Position numbers and translations under genes: made by a program. From Deltaproteobacteria bacterium (GTDB lineage Bacteria > Desulfobacterota > Syntrophia > Syntrophales > UBA2192), in NCBI GenBank assembly GCA_012728915.1, contig JAAYEC010000071.1, positions 1 to 63,859 of the forward strand: 63,859 nucleotides of DNA, read 5' to 3'. The notes under the pieces are model-generated. The model had not been told where the DNA came from. It ran no database searches and worked only from the letters and a program-made list of their open reading frames with translations. This document shows, piece after piece, positions 1 to 8,289 of this stretch (position 1 is the first letter of the stretch; each line of letters opens with the position of its first letter).

Positions 1-133
1 CGTAGAAAATCTTCGCCTTCGTCGAGATGAACTTCTCCTCGTGCTGAAACCCGTCGCGGATCGTGATGTCGCCAATCATGACCTTCTTCGGCCATCGCGG
101 GAAAAGCTTCCTCAGATCGTACTCCGTTGCCAT
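1..133 (-). CDS. DRE-TIM metallolyase (HMG-CoA lyase / pyruvate carboxyltransferase-like), N-terminal part
   Basis: Only the first 44 codons lie in the window, reading leftward from an ATG at 131-133; the gene runs off the left edge. The visible start contains IGDITIRDGFQHEEKFI, which resembles the first strand of the TIM barrel in HMG-CoA lyase, isopropylmalate synthase and carboxyltransferase proteins, where the Asp-Thr-x-Arg-Asp segment binds the catalytic divalent metal. The barrel family is fairly clear. The substrate cannot be told from this fragment. A purine-rich GGGAGG lies a little further upstream than usual. The gene follows the peroxiredoxin on the same strand after 90 bases. Confidence 0.6.
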   Translation of the reverse strand, partial: MATEYDLRKLFPRWPKKVMIGDITIRDGFQHEEKFISTKAKIFY

Positions 134-223
134 ACCTCGAAAAACCTCCCTGTCTTTCCTTCTTTCTGTCGGTCTTCGCCGCTCCGCCGGGCATGCCCGT
201 CCCGGCAGAGGTCCATCGCCTGT

Positions 224-943
224 TCAGTCGCGTTCCATTTCGGTCTTCCAGACCTTCCAGACGTTGCCGACCAGGTCCGGGCCGGGTTTGAGAGTCAGCT
301 TGCCGGGACGCCACCCCGAGGGTGTGGCCTCCGTACCCCCCGTGTTGCGCACGTGCTGGAAGGCCTGAACCTGACGCAGGCTCTCCGAGACGTTGCGGCC
401 CACAGGCGGCGTCAGCACCTCGTAGCCCTGGATCACCCCGTCGGGATCGATGATGAATCGCCCCCGCGTCTCCACTCCCGCCACGTCGTCGAACACCCCG
501 AAGGCCGTCCCAACCTTGCCCCCAACATCCGAAAGCATCGGAAACGGGATGCCCTTCTTGACCATCTTGGAGAGCTCGTGGTCCACCCACATCTTGTGCA
601 CGAACACGCTGTCGATGCTCATCGTCAGCACCTGAACACCCAGCTTCTCGAATTCCGCGTATCGATCGGCGACCGCCGATACCTCCGTCGCTCAGACGAA
701 GGTGAAATCCCCCGGGTAGAAGCACAAAAGCACCCACTTGCCCAAGTAGTCCGACAGGTGCACGTTGATGAACTTGCCCTGGAAATATCCCGGCGCCATG
801 AAATCGGGCGCCTTCCGGCCGATCATGATCATGGGTTTCACCTCCTTCTTCTCTTCCTGTTGTGTCGCCGTTCCCTCTTTCACCGCTTCGCCGACGAGCC
901 CGCCCGTCGGCCTTGCGCATCCTGCCTTGATCTCTTCAGCCAA
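224..943 (-). CDS. prxU: Selenocysteine-containing peroxiredoxin (PrxU type), UGA at codon 84 read as Sec
   Basis: This AhpC/TSA-family peroxidase reduces hydrogen peroxide and organic peroxides in the cytoplasm. An in-frame TGA (692-694) sits exactly at the peroxidatic cysteine position in [19 protein letters not shown]. On both sides the reading frame continues with strong family similarity ([36 protein letters not shown]). A bacterial SECIS hairpin follows the UGA (separate entry), so I read it as selenocysteine, giving 239 residues. The only cysteines are Cys9 and Cys74; there is no C-terminal resolving Cys. The start used is TTG at 941-943, eight bases after AAGGAGG (952-958). An ATG at 830-832 also follows an AAGGAGG (841-847) at eight bases and would give 202 residues. 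The gene is 46 bases downstream of catalase and close to a PerR-type regulator. Selenocysteine machinery must be encoded elsewhere. Confidence 0.9.
665..680 (-). promoter_or_regulatory. Bacterial SECIS hairpin of prxU
   Basis: On the minus strand, 11 bases after the UGA (692-694), AUCGGC-GGUC-GCCGAU forms a perfect 6-bp stem (680-675 with 670-665) closed by a GGUC loop. A stem about 11 nt from the UGA and a loop with G in its first two positions match the known rule for bacterial SECIS elements; the E. coli fdhF loop also contains GGUC. The hairpin lies inside the coding frame, as bacterial SelB-dependent elements do. Confidence 0.85.
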
Positions 944-989
944 TTTCCTTACCTCCTTGTCATCGTTATGGTTCCCAATAACGAACAAC

Positions 990-2471
990 TCACCGATCCG
1001 TCTTCGGCACATCGGCAAGCGGAATGCCGATGGCCGCAGCAACCCCTCTTCCATAAGCCGGGTCGGCCTTGAGACAGTTGCCGATGTGCCGCATCTTTAC
1101 TTCCTCGGATGCCTCGTCGATGGCGCGGGCGGTGTTTTCGAAGAGCGCCTGCTTCTGCGCCGGGCTCATCAGGTTGAAGAGCAGGCCCGGCTGGGTGTAG
1201 TAGTCGCTGTCGTTCTTGCGGAAATCCCAGTGGCCGGCGGCCCCTTCCAGGGCAAGCGGCGGCTCGGAGAAGTCCGGCTGCTGCTGCCACTGGCCGAAGC
1301 TGTTGGGCTCGTAACCCAGGGTGCTGCCGTAGTTGCCGTCGACGCGCATGGCGCCGTCGCGGTGGAAACTGTGGTACGGGCACCGCGGTGCGTTGACCGG
1401 GATCTGGTGGTGGTTGACACCGAGCCGGTACCGCTGGGCATCGCCGTAGGAGAAGAGGCGTCCCTGGAGCATCTTGTCCGGTGAAAAGCCGATGCCCGGA
1501 ACCACGTTGGCCGGGTTGAAGGCGGACTGCTCCACGTCGGCAAAGTAGTTTTCCGGGTTGCGGTTCAATTCCAGGACGCCCACCTCGATCAGGGGATAGT
1601 CCTTTTTCAGCCACACTTTCGTGAGATCGAAGGGGTGGAACCGGTAGGTTGCCGCATCCTTTTCCGGCATGATCTGGACGGCCAGGGTCCAGCGGGGGAA
1701 CTCCCCTCTCTCGATGCTGTAGTACAGGTCGCGCTGATGGCTCTCCCGGCACTTGCCGATCACCGCCTCAGCTTCCTGGTCCGTGAGGTTCTTGATTCCC
1801 TGGTGGGTGGTCAGGTGGAACTTGACCCAGTACCGCTCCCGCTTCGGACTGATGAAACTGAAGGTGTGGCTGCCGAATCCGTGCATGTGCCGGTAGGTGG
1901 CCGGGATGCCACGGTCGCTCATCACGATGGTCACCTGGTGCAGGGCCTCGGGCAGCGAGCTCCAGAAGTCCCAGTTGTTCAGGGCGCTGCGCAGGTTCGT
2001 GCGGGGGTCGCGCTTGACGGCGTGGTTCAGATCGGGGAACTTCAGGGGGTCACGCAGGAAAAAGACGGGCGTGTTGTTCCCCACGAGGTCCCAGTTCCCC
2101 TCTTCAGTGTAGAACTTGACGGCGAAGCCCCGGATGTCGCGCTCCGCATCGGCGGCGCCTCGCTCGCCCGCCACGGTGGAAAAGCGGACAAAGCACTCGG
2201 TTTTCTTGCCGACCTGCGAGAAAAGCCTGGCCCTGGTATACCGGGTGATGTCCTTCGTGACGGTGAACGTGCCGAACGCCCCCGAACCCTTCGCGTGCAT
2301 CCGCCTCTCCGGGATCACCTCCCGGTCGAAGTGGGCGAGCTTTTCCAGGTACCAGACGTCTTGCAGCAGAACGGGGCCGCGAGGCCCCGCGGTCATGGTG
2401 TTCTGGTTGTCGACGACGGGTGCGCCGCTACGGGTGGTGAGCCTGCTCTTCGGGTCTTTTTTCCTGGCCAT
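990..2471 (-). CDS. katA: Monofunctional haem catalase
   Basis: This 493-residue clade-3-type catalase dismutates hydrogen peroxide to water and oxygen. The distal catalytic His59 is in [14 protein letters not shown]. The catalytic Asn is Asn132 in [11 protein letters not shown]. The proximal haem-ligand Tyr lies near residue 340 in [14 protein letters not shown]. The length is normal for small-subunit catalases and no signal peptide is seen, so it should be cytoplasmic. The ATG is preceded by GGGAGAGGAA. Upstream lies a PerR-box-like palindrome (2551-2565) and then the perR gene. Downstream on the same strand is the selenoprotein peroxiredoxin. Together these indicate a peroxide-inducible defence locus. 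Confidence 0.95.
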   Translation of the reverse strand: MARKKDPKSRLTTRSGAPVVDNQNTMTAGPRGPVLLQDVWYLEKLAHFDREVIPERRMHAKGSGAFGTFTVTKDITRYTRARLFSQVGKKTECFVRFSTVAGERGAADAERDIRGFAVKFYTEEGNWDLVGNNTPVFFLRDPLKFPDLNHAVKRDPRTNLRSALNNWDFWSSLPEALHQVTIVMSDRGIPATYRHMHGFGSHTFSFISPKRERYWVKFHLTTHQGIKNLTDQEAEAVIGKCRESHQRDLYYSIERGEFPRWTLAVQIMPEKDAATYRFHPFDLTKVWLKKDYPLIEVGVLELNRNPENYFADVEQSAFNPANVVPGIGFSPDKMLQGRLFSYGDAQRYRLGVNHHQIPVNAPRCPYHSFHRDGAMRVDGNYGSTLGYEPNSFGQWQQQPDFSEPPLALEGAAGHWDFRKNDSDYYTQPGLLFNLMSPAQKQALFENTARAIDEASEEVKMRHIGNCLKADPAYGRGVAAAIGIPLADVPKTDR

Positions 2472-2550
2472 TTCCTCTCCCTATCCTTTTTTTGAAGACA
2501 CGTTTTATGGAGACCCTCTCAAGGCCTGCCTATTTTCAATTTTCCCTATT

Positions 2551-2565
2551 TTTTAATAATTATTC
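2551..2565 (-). promoter_or_regulatory. Candidate PerR box upstream of catalase
   Basis: TTTTAATAATTATTC matches 12 of the 14 fixed positions of the B. subtilis PerR box TTATAATNATTATAA and contains the palindrome AATAATTATT. It lies 80-94 bases upstream of the catalase ATG in an AT-rich island within otherwise GC-rich DNA. The adjacent regulator is PerR-like. Binding is inferred, not shown. Confidence 0.6.
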
Positions 2566-2593
2566 TTCATAACGGTCCGCAAAAAGTTCCCCA

Positions 2594-3043
2594 TCAATGT
2601 TTCTCCTGGCATTCAGGGCAAAGACCAAAGAAATCCAGGCGGTGATGGTAAATTTTATAGCCTGTTTTCCGGCTCATCTCCTCGCTGAGCGCATCGATGT
2701 TCACGAGTTCCGGATCCATCACCTTCTTGCACCTGACACAGATCGCATGCGGATGGGGCGACGGGTTGCTGCCGTCATATCGGTTGCTGCCGTCCGGGAA
2801 CCCGAGTTCGAGCACCTCATTGAGTTCCTTGAGAAGAGCGATGGTCTTGTAAACGGTTGCAAGGCTCGTCGTGGGGAATTCTGTCCTGACCTCCTGGTAG
2901 ATTTCGTCAACGCTCGGATGTCTTCGGCTGGCGGCAAGGATTTTCAGGATGGCCAGCCGCTGGGGTGTGATCCTGAAATCACGTTCCCGGAGCTTGGCGA
3001 GCATCTGCTCGACTCTCCTTTGCGGTTCAATTGAAGTTGCCAA
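2594..3043 (-). CDS. perR: Fur-family peroxide-responsive repressor (PerR-like)
   Basis: This is a 149-residue Fur-family winged-helix dimer. The DNA-recognition region is RITPQRLAILKIL to SLATVYKTIALL. The second domain carries two CxxC pairs (Cys102/105 and Cys142/145) for structural zinc. The PerR regulatory metal ligands are all found: His42, Asp90 (NRYDG), His97 and His99 (HPHAIC) and Asp110. An Asp rather than Glu at the last position is the feature that separates PerR from Fur. The TTG start at 3041-3043 gives the usual family length. An ATG at 3002-3004 with AAGGAGA nine bases upstream would give 136 residues. A consensus promoter lies upstream. The neighbours are catalase and peroxiredoxin. 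Confidence 0.85.
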   Translation of the reverse strand: MATSIEPQRRVEQMLAKLRERDFRITPQRLAILKILAASRRHPSVDEIYQEVRTEFPTTSLATVYKTIALLKELNEVLELGFPDGSNRYDGSNPSPHPHAICVRCKKVMDPELVNIDALSEEMSRKTGYKIYHHRLDFFGLCPECQEKH

Positions 3044-3090
3044 TCCCGTCCCTAAAGATTCGAAAATGACTGTCAGTTAATAACGTTTAT

Positions 3091-3119
3091 TTATTACATC
3101 GTAAAACTCACACTGTCAA
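3091..3119 (-). promoter_or_regulatory. Sigma-70-type promoter of perR
   Basis: On the minus strand, TTGACA (3119-3114) is followed after 17 bases by TAATAA (3096-3091) with a TG just before it (extended -10). The predicted start lies near 3084, about 40 bases upstream of the TTG start. The near-palindrome AATAACGTTTATT overlaps the start region and could be an autoregulatory site. Confidence 0.65.
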
Positions 3120-3332
3120 CCGCTTTTTCATTCGAGGCCCATGAGCGGATGGCCAAAGACAGTGATCGGGTCCCGGTGACGAATTTGCGGAAGCGCAGGT
3201 GCAGGGGCCGTGTTCAGGGAGCAGTCGGATATCTCGGCATTCTCACAGTGCCGACCTATGACGGCATTTTCGGAGGCGGCGTCCCGGCGGGTCCCCCGTT
3301 CTCATTCCGGTCACTCCCGAAACCGGTATCGC

Positions 3333-4025
3333 TCAATCGCTCGTCGGGCAGAGTCTGAATTCAAGGACAGCCCCGTTTTTCCCGAGGCTCTGACACAGGC
3401 GAGTCAGATTCTCTTCCTTTCGGGTATTGATGACCAGGTCGTATTCGAAGAATTGCCTGTCGTTGGTGACGGCCAGGCACATGTTCGATACCTTGAACCC
3501 GTGTTCCTTCATGAGGGTTCGGACCTCCGCCTCCGTCATCGCCCGGTCGCGGGGAAAACGAATGAACGTCTGGACATAAAGGAGCATGGGCAGCTGCCTC
3601 TCCACGAGCCGGTAGAAGGTCAGCGTGCTCAAAGCCATCGCCGTGACCATCGTCAAGGCGCTGTAGAAGCCGACACCGGCCAGGATGCCGATGGCCGCCG
3701 TGATCCAGATCGAGGCCGCCGTGGTCAGACCACGGATCGACGCCCCCTCCTTCATGATCACCCCGGCGCCGAGGAAGCCGATCCCCGTCATGATCCCCTG
3801 GGCCATGCGGGTGGGGTCCACCCTCACCGTCTCGATCATGGTTCCGGAGAACCAGTCCCGCTGATAGACGGTCACGATCATCAGGAGGCTCGATGCGATG
3901 CAAACAAGCGTGTGGGTGCGGAAACCCGCCGGCCGACCGTAGTAACTCCGCTCCAGTCCGATGAGGCCTCCGGCCACCATGGCCACGGCGAGGTGGATGA
4001 AGATGTCAAGCATTTCGTGATTCAT
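3333..4025 (-). CDS. mgtC: MgtC/SapB-family membrane protein
   Basis: This 230-residue protein has about five N-terminal membrane segments containing the MgtC core motifs: GGLIGLERSYYGRPAGFRTH, MTGIGFLGAGVIMKEG and RGLTTAASIWITAAIG. A soluble C-terminal domain of about 90 residues follows, resembling the ACT-like tail of MgtC proteins. Family members support growth at low Mg2+ and, in pathogens, modulate the F1Fo ATP synthase; they are not proven Mg2+ transporters. The gene is divergent from the LarA-like gene. Several other magnesium-linked genes lie in this window (23.2, 35.4 and 36.7 kb). The 290 bases between this gene's end and perR show only the perR promoter. Confidence 0.88.
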   Translation of the reverse strand: MNHEMLDIFIHLAVAMVAGGLIGLERSYYGRPAGFRTHTLVCIASSLLMIVTVYQRDWFSGTMIETVRVDPTRMAQGIMTGIGFLGAGVIMKEGASIRGLTTAASIWITAAIGILAGVGFYSALTMVTAMALSTLTFYRLVERQLPMLLYVQTFIRFPRDRAMTEAEVRTLMKEHGFKVSNMCLAVTNDRQFFEYDLVINTRKEENLTRLCQSLGKNGAVLEFRLCPTSD

Positions 4026-4210
4026 GGATGCCCTCCCCGAACGGATTCCGTCATACTTTGCACTCTACTACGGCTGCCGTGCAAGAAAAATTCCTTTTGC
4101 ATTATTTGCTTGATCTTTTCCCGCAAGTGCCATTAATTGAGCTTTCCTGTCCGCTCATAACGGGGAGGTGCACCCGGCGGCGGACGCGGATCAACGAACT
4201 GGAGGGTGTC

Positions 4211-5458
4211 ATGAAGCTGGAGATCCCCTACGGGGACGGCGTCGAACGGATCGAGTTGGCCGACCGCCATATCGAACAGGTGATCATCCCCAATGCCGTC
4301 CCATCCGTCGACGAGGAGCAAACGCTCCGGAGCGCCATTTTCAACCCGCTCAGCTCGCCCGGGATCGAGGAGTTTCTCCGGAACCGCCGGGACATTCTTC
4401 TGCTCGTCAATGATGCGACACGCCCCACGCCGACGGACGCCATCATGAGGATCGTCTACCCGCTGCTCCGGGGCAGGGACTTCAAGATCCTCATCGCCAC
4501 GGGGAGTCACCGGGCCCCGACCCGGGAGGAATACGACTTCATCTTCGGGGCGCTCTACGGGGAGATCAAGGACCGCGTACACGTCCACGATGCCAAAAAG
4601 AGCCCCTGCTACTCGCTCGGCAAGACGAGACACGGCAACGACCTGAGGCTCAATACCCTCGTCCGGGACGCCGACGCCATCATCCCGATCGGGAGCATCG
4701 AACCCCATTACTTTGCCGGGTACACCGGGGGCCGGAAGTGCCTCATGCCGGGAGTGGCGAGCTACGACTGCATCACGGCAAACCACAAACTTGCTATCTC
4801 GCCTGCTGCCCAGGCGATGGTCCTCAAGGGAAACCCCGTTGCGGAGGAGTTCGACGACGCCGAGCAGATTCTTGAAAAGCTGAATATTTTCGCAATCATG
4901 ACGGTTCTCGACGGCAAGCACCGCGTCTACGCGGCGGCCGCCGGCGACCTGAAGGAGTCGTTTTACTCGCTGCTGCCCCGGGCCGACGAGGTCTTCGTTG
5001 TCCCCATCCAGAGGCAGGCGGACATCGTGGTCACCGTGGCCCTGGAACCCAACGACATCGACCTCTATCAGTCCCAGAAAGCCCTGGACAACGGCAAGAC
5101 GGCCTTGAAGGACGGAGGGATCATCATCCTTGTCTCCGCCTGCCGCAGCGGGGTCGGCTCCCAGGCCTTCATGGACCTTCTCAGTTCTGAGCCGACCTGC
5201 AAGGCGGTCATCGACAAGCTCGACCGGGAATACAAGCTCGGGTACCACAAGGCCGGCAAGATGGCCGAGATCGGCGTCAAGGCCCGGATGTGGGCCGTCA
5301 CCCCGCTGGACAGGACCCTCATGAGCAAGGCCCACATGCGCCCCTTCGGAAGTGTTTCGGAGGCGCTCAGGGAGGCGCTCAAGGAAAAAGGCCCTTCCGC
5401 CCGGGTCACCTTTATCATGGATGGCGGCATGACCATCCCCAGGCTTTCGATATCCTGA
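4211..5458 (+). CDS. LarA-family nickel-dependent racemase/epimerase
   Basis: This 415-residue protein matches lactate racemase LarA. All residues that hold the nickel-pincer cofactor and substrate in Lactiplantibacillus LarA are present with the same or similar spacing: Asp68 and Arg71 (VNDATRP), His100 (ATGSHR), His166 (EPHYFAG), Lys176 (TGGRK, the covalent cofactor lysine) and His192 (ANHK). The ATG at 4211 follows GGAGGG closely. It precedes FAD-oxidase and Fe-S oxidoreductase genes, which suggests interconversion of a 2-hydroxyacid that the oxidase then consumes. LarA homologues act on varied 2-hydroxyacids, so lactate is not assured. The cofactor genes larB, larC and larE are not in the window. 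Confidence 0.85.
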   Translation: MKLEIPYGDGVERIELADRHIEQVIIPNAVPSVDEEQTLRSAIFNPLSSPGIEEFLRNRRDILLLVNDATRPTPTDAIMRIVYPLLRGRDFKILIATGSHRAPTREEYDFIFGALYGEIKDRVHVHDAKKSPCYSLGKTRHGNDLRLNTLVRDADAIIPIGSIEPHYFAGYTGGRKCLMPGVASYDCITANHKLAISPAAQAMVLKGNPVAEEFDDAEQILEKLNIFAIMTVLDGKHRVYAAAAGDLKESFYSLLPRADEVFVVPIQRQADIVVTVALEPNDIDLYQSQKALDNGKTALKDGGIIILVSACRSGVGSQAFMDLLSSEPTCKAVIDKLDREYKLGYHKAGKMAEIGVKARMWAVTPLDRTLMSKAHMRPFGSVSEALREALKEKGPSARVTFIMDGGMTIPRLSIS

Positions 5459-5536
5459 GGCCCCCGCTGCTCCGTTGACACGCAAGACGGGTTCCCTTAT
5501 AGTGGGCCGGCCCGAAAGGGAAATCCAGTTCCCTGC

Positions 5537-5565
5537 GCCGTGACGGCGGGCTCGCCGTCCACGGC
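5537..5565 (+). other. Hairpin between larA-like and glcD-like genes
   Basis: GCCGTGACGGCG pairs with CGCCGTCCACGGC (12 pairs, one bulged C, loop GGCT) in the 131-base gap. There is no T-run, so it is not a classical terminator. It may be an RNA-processing or stability element. Apart from this the gap holds only the ribosome binding site of the next gene. Confidence 0.4.
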
Positions 5566-5589
5566 TAGATCCCCACGGGAGGCATCTCG

Positions 5590-6978
5590 ATGATCACAGA
5601 CGATATCAAGAAGAAAATCCGCGATGTCGTGGGAGCGGAAAACGCCCTGGACGCCGACCTGGACCGTTTCGGCTATTCCTATGACGCATCCTTCGTGCCG
5701 CTGTTCCCGGCCAACAAGCCCGAGCTCGTCGTGCGCCCCGCGACGACCGAGGAGGTCTCCAGGGTCATGACCATCGCGAACGAGCACGGCATCCCGGTCA
5801 CGCCCCGCGGCGCCGCCACGGGACGGACCGGCGGGAGCATCCCCCTGAAGGGCGGCATTTCCATGTCGCTGGAGCGCATGACGCGGATCCTCGAACTCGA
5901 TGTGAACAACATGATGGTGTGGACCGAGGCGGGGGTGCGGACGATCGATCTCTACAACCACTGCGCCGCCAAGGGTCTCTTCTTTCCGCCGGACCCGGCG
6001 AGCTGGAAATTCTCCACCATCGGCGGCAACGTGGCCGAAAACGCGGGTGGCATGCGGGCCGTCAAGTACGGCGTAACCTCGAACTACGTCATGGGGCTCG
6101 AGGTGGTGCTCGCCGACGGCTCGGTGCTCCTCACGGGCGGCAAGGCCATCAAGAACGTGACGGGCTACAACCTCACGAGTCTCTTCACCGGCTCCGAGGG
6201 CACCCTGGGCATCATCACCAGGGCCCTGCTAAGGCTCATCCCCATGCCGAAGAAGCGCGGCACCCTGCAGCTCATGTTCCGCAGCCTTGACGACGGATGC
6301 ACCACGATCCACCAGATTCTGCAGGCGGGACTGCTACCCGCGGCGGCGGAGATCATGGACCGCTTCTGCCTCGAGGCCGTTGCAAGGCACCGCAAGACGG
6401 ACCTCGACCCGGCCATCGGCTGCTGCATCATCGTCGAGATCGACGGCGAAGACGACGCGGCCCTCGACAACCAGGCCAGGCGGATGGAGGAGGTGGCCAA
6501 ACGGTGCGGCGTCTACCAGTTCCGCATCGCCCAATCGCAGCAGGAGTCCGACGAGCTGTGGGCCATCCGCCGGGGCCTGAGCTCCGCCATCGCCAGCCTA
6601 GTGCCGAACCGGCTCGGAGAGGACATCTCGGTGCCCCGGGACGCCTTTCCCGAGGTGGTGCGCCGCATCAGCGCCATCGCCGAGAAGCACAGGCTCACGA
6701 TTGCCGTCTACGGCCACGCCGGAGACGGCAACATCCACCCCTCGGTGCTCTGCGACCTGAGCAAGCCCGGCGAGGAGGAGCGCGTCCATCGCGCCGTCGA
6801 GGAGATCTTCGACGCTGCCCTGGCCGTCGGGGGAACCCTGTCCGGTGAGCACGGCATCGGGATCACCAAGCGGCCTTACATCGCCAAGGCCCTCGGCGAG
6901 TCGGGGGTGAGGGCCCTGGGTGCCATCAAGCAGGCCCTCGACCCGAAGGGCATCCTCAACCCCGGAAAGATCTGGTGA
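5590..6978 (+). CDS. glcD: FAD-linked 2-hydroxyacid oxidase/dehydrogenase subunit (GlcD-like)
   Basis: This 462-residue member of the vanillyl-alcohol-oxidase flavoprotein family oxidises a 2-hydroxyacid such as D-lactate or glycolate to the oxoacid. The N-terminal FAD_binding_4 domain (about 35-215) has the cofactor loop PVTPRGAATGRTGGSIPLKG and the segment STIGGNVAENAGG. The C-terminal FAD-oxidase domain contains YGHAGDGNIHPSV (metal/substrate histidines) and ends with GEHGIGITKRPY. It is followed after 24 bases by the Fe-S subunit, the usual GlcD-GlcF arrangement, and it lies downstream of the LarA-like gene. Confidence 0.9.
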   Translation: MITDDIKKKIRDVVGAENALDADLDRFGYSYDASFVPLFPANKPELVVRPATTEEVSRVMTIANEHGIPVTPRGAATGRTGGSIPLKGGISMSLERMTRILELDVNNMMVWTEAGVRTIDLYNHCAAKGLFFPPDPASWKFSTIGGNVAENAGGMRAVKYGVTSNYVMGLEVVLADGSVLLTGGKAIKNVTGYNLTSLFTGSEGTLGIITRALLRLIPMPKKRGTLQLMFRSLDDGCTTIHQILQAGLLPAAAEIMDRFCLEAVARHRKTDLDPAIGCCIIVEIDGEDDAALDNQARRMEEVAKRCGVYQFRIAQSQQESDELWAIRRGLSSAIASLVPNRLGEDISVPRDAFPEVVRRISAIAEKHRLTIAVYGHAGDGNIHPSVLCDLSKPGEEERVHRAVEEIFDAALAVGGTLSGEHGIGITKRPYIAKALGESGVRALGAIKQALDPKGILNPGKIW

Positions 6979-7002
6979 GTCACGGAGTGAAACGGCAAAA
7001 CC

Positions 7003-8229
7003 ATGCGCAACGAACCGAATGACAAGCATCTTCAGGCGGCCCGCGAGATCGTCAGCCAGTGCGATCGCTGCGGTACCTGTCTTCCCGTCTGTCCCCTGTT
7101 CGACGTCAACAGCGTCGAGTCCTCGGGTGCGCGGGGCAAGAATGTCATCGCCCGGGCCCTGGTCGAGGGCGGCATCGAGGCCACGCCGGAGGCGCTCGCC
7201 AAGGTCAACTTCTGCCTGCTGTGCCGCGCCTGTGTCGAGGTCTGCCCCAGCAAGATCGCAACGGACGACGCGATGATCCACATCCGGCAGTACCTTGTCA
7301 ACCGGACGAGGGCTGCGAACACCCGGTACAAGGCGATGGGCGGCCTCCTCAAGAGCCGCGGCCTGGTGACGCTAGCGGCGGGCTCCCTTGCGCTGCTGCG
7401 CAAGCTGGGCCTCCACAGCGTCTTCCCCCACGGCATGGTGCCCGAGGAATACACGCGCGCCCACTTCCTGGCCGCCTTTGCCGGGCCGGCCGTGCTGGCC
7501 GGAAAAGCCCCCCCCTCCGATGCGGCCGTTACGGCGGCATCGCGCGTGGCCTACTTCGAGGGCTGCGGCATGCGGATGATGTTCCCCGAGGCCGCGGCGC
7601 AGACGCTCGACATCCTGAAGGCCGGGACCAGGCCCCTCGTGAAGGACAACGTCTGCTGCGGGCTGCCGCACCTGGCCCACGGCCTGCGCGACGAATTCCT
7701 GGCACTGGCGCGAAAGAACATCGAGCTCTACGAGGACGCCGAGGTCGTGGTGAGCGATTGCGCGAGCTGCGGGGGCACCCTGAAGCACATCGCCTCCTAT
7801 TTCGCCGACGATGAGCAGTGGAAGGACCGGGCGGCGGCGTTCAGCCGCAAGGTGATGGATCTGTCGGAGTATCTGGCCAGGACCGGCTACACGCCAAGGC
7901 AGAAGGCCGGAGCGACCTTTACATACCACGACCCGTGCCACCTGTCCCGGGGGCAGGGCATCCGGAAACAGCCGCGCGATCTGCTCCGGGCGGCCGGCAA
8001 CTTCGTCGAGATGAAGGATGCCGACGTCTGCTGCGGCGGGGCGGGGTCCTTTCACATGGACTATCCCGACATCGCCTCGAAGATCCTCGACAAGAAAAGG
8101 GCGAACATCGAGAGAACGGGCGCGGCCATCGTGGTGACCGGCTGCCCGGGATGCCTCATCCAACTCGCCAAGGCGGCGAAGGCCAGCGGCGGCAAGTTCA
8201 AGGCCATGCACATCAGCCAGGTCATCTGA
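7003..8229 (+). CDS. glcF: Fe-S oxidoreductase subunit with two CCG domains (GlcF-like)
   Basis: The 408-residue partner of the preceding flavoprotein. Two 4Fe-4S motifs lie at the N-terminus: Cys20/23/26/30 (CDRCGTCLPVC) and Cys71/74/77/81 (CLLCRACVEVC). Two cysteine-rich CCG domains follow (around NVCCGLPHL/DCASCGG and ADVCCGGAGSF/GCPGC), as in GlcF, heterodisulfide reductase HdrD and glycerol-3-phosphate dehydrogenase GlpC. It should pass electrons from the FAD subunit to the quinone pool or another carrier. No membrane anchor is visible. An energy-conserving syntrophic oxidation role is possible but inferred. Confidence 0.9.
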   Translation: MRNEPNDKHLQAAREIVSQCDRCGTCLPVCPLFDVNSVESSGARGKNVIARALVEGGIEATPEALAKVNFCLLCRACVEVCPSKIATDDAMIHIRQYLVNRTRAANTRYKAMGGLLKSRGLVTLAAGSLALLRKLGLHSVFPHGMVPEEYTRAHFLAAFAGPAVLAGKAPPSDAAVTAASRVAYFEGCGMRMMFPEAAAQTLDILKAGTRPLVKDNVCCGLPHLAHGLRDEFLALARKNIELYEDAEVVVSDCASCGGTLKHIASYFADDEQWKDRAAAFSRKVMDLSEYLARTGYTPRQKAGATFTYHDPCHLSRGQGIRKQPRDLLRAAGNFVEMKDADVCCGGAGSFHMDYPDIASKILDKKRANIERTGAAIVVTGCPGCLIQLAKAAKASGGKFKAMHISQVI

Positions 8230-8258
8230 CGGCGTTCGACGGTCATTCGGACGAAAAA

Positions 8259-8280
8259 CCCCCGCAGGAATCTGCGGGGG
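8259..8280 (-). terminator. Rho-independent terminator for leftward transcription
   Basis: A perfect 9-bp stem, CCCCCGCAG (8259-8267) with CTGCGGGGG (8272-8280), encloses a GAAT loop. Read on the minus strand it is followed by GTTTTTCG, so it terminates leftward transcription. The only leftward gene near it is the ABC-ATPase remnant. It may also stop rightward glcF transcripts less efficiently. Confidence 0.7.
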
Positions 8281-8289
8281 GGAGGCATG

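Noticed and set aside
692-694. Reading the TGA in the peroxiredoxin gene as a disabling mutation
   Set aside because: The codon sits at the catalytic Cys and the downstream hairpin has the correct distance, stem and loop for a SECIS; a random nonsense mutation would not produce this.
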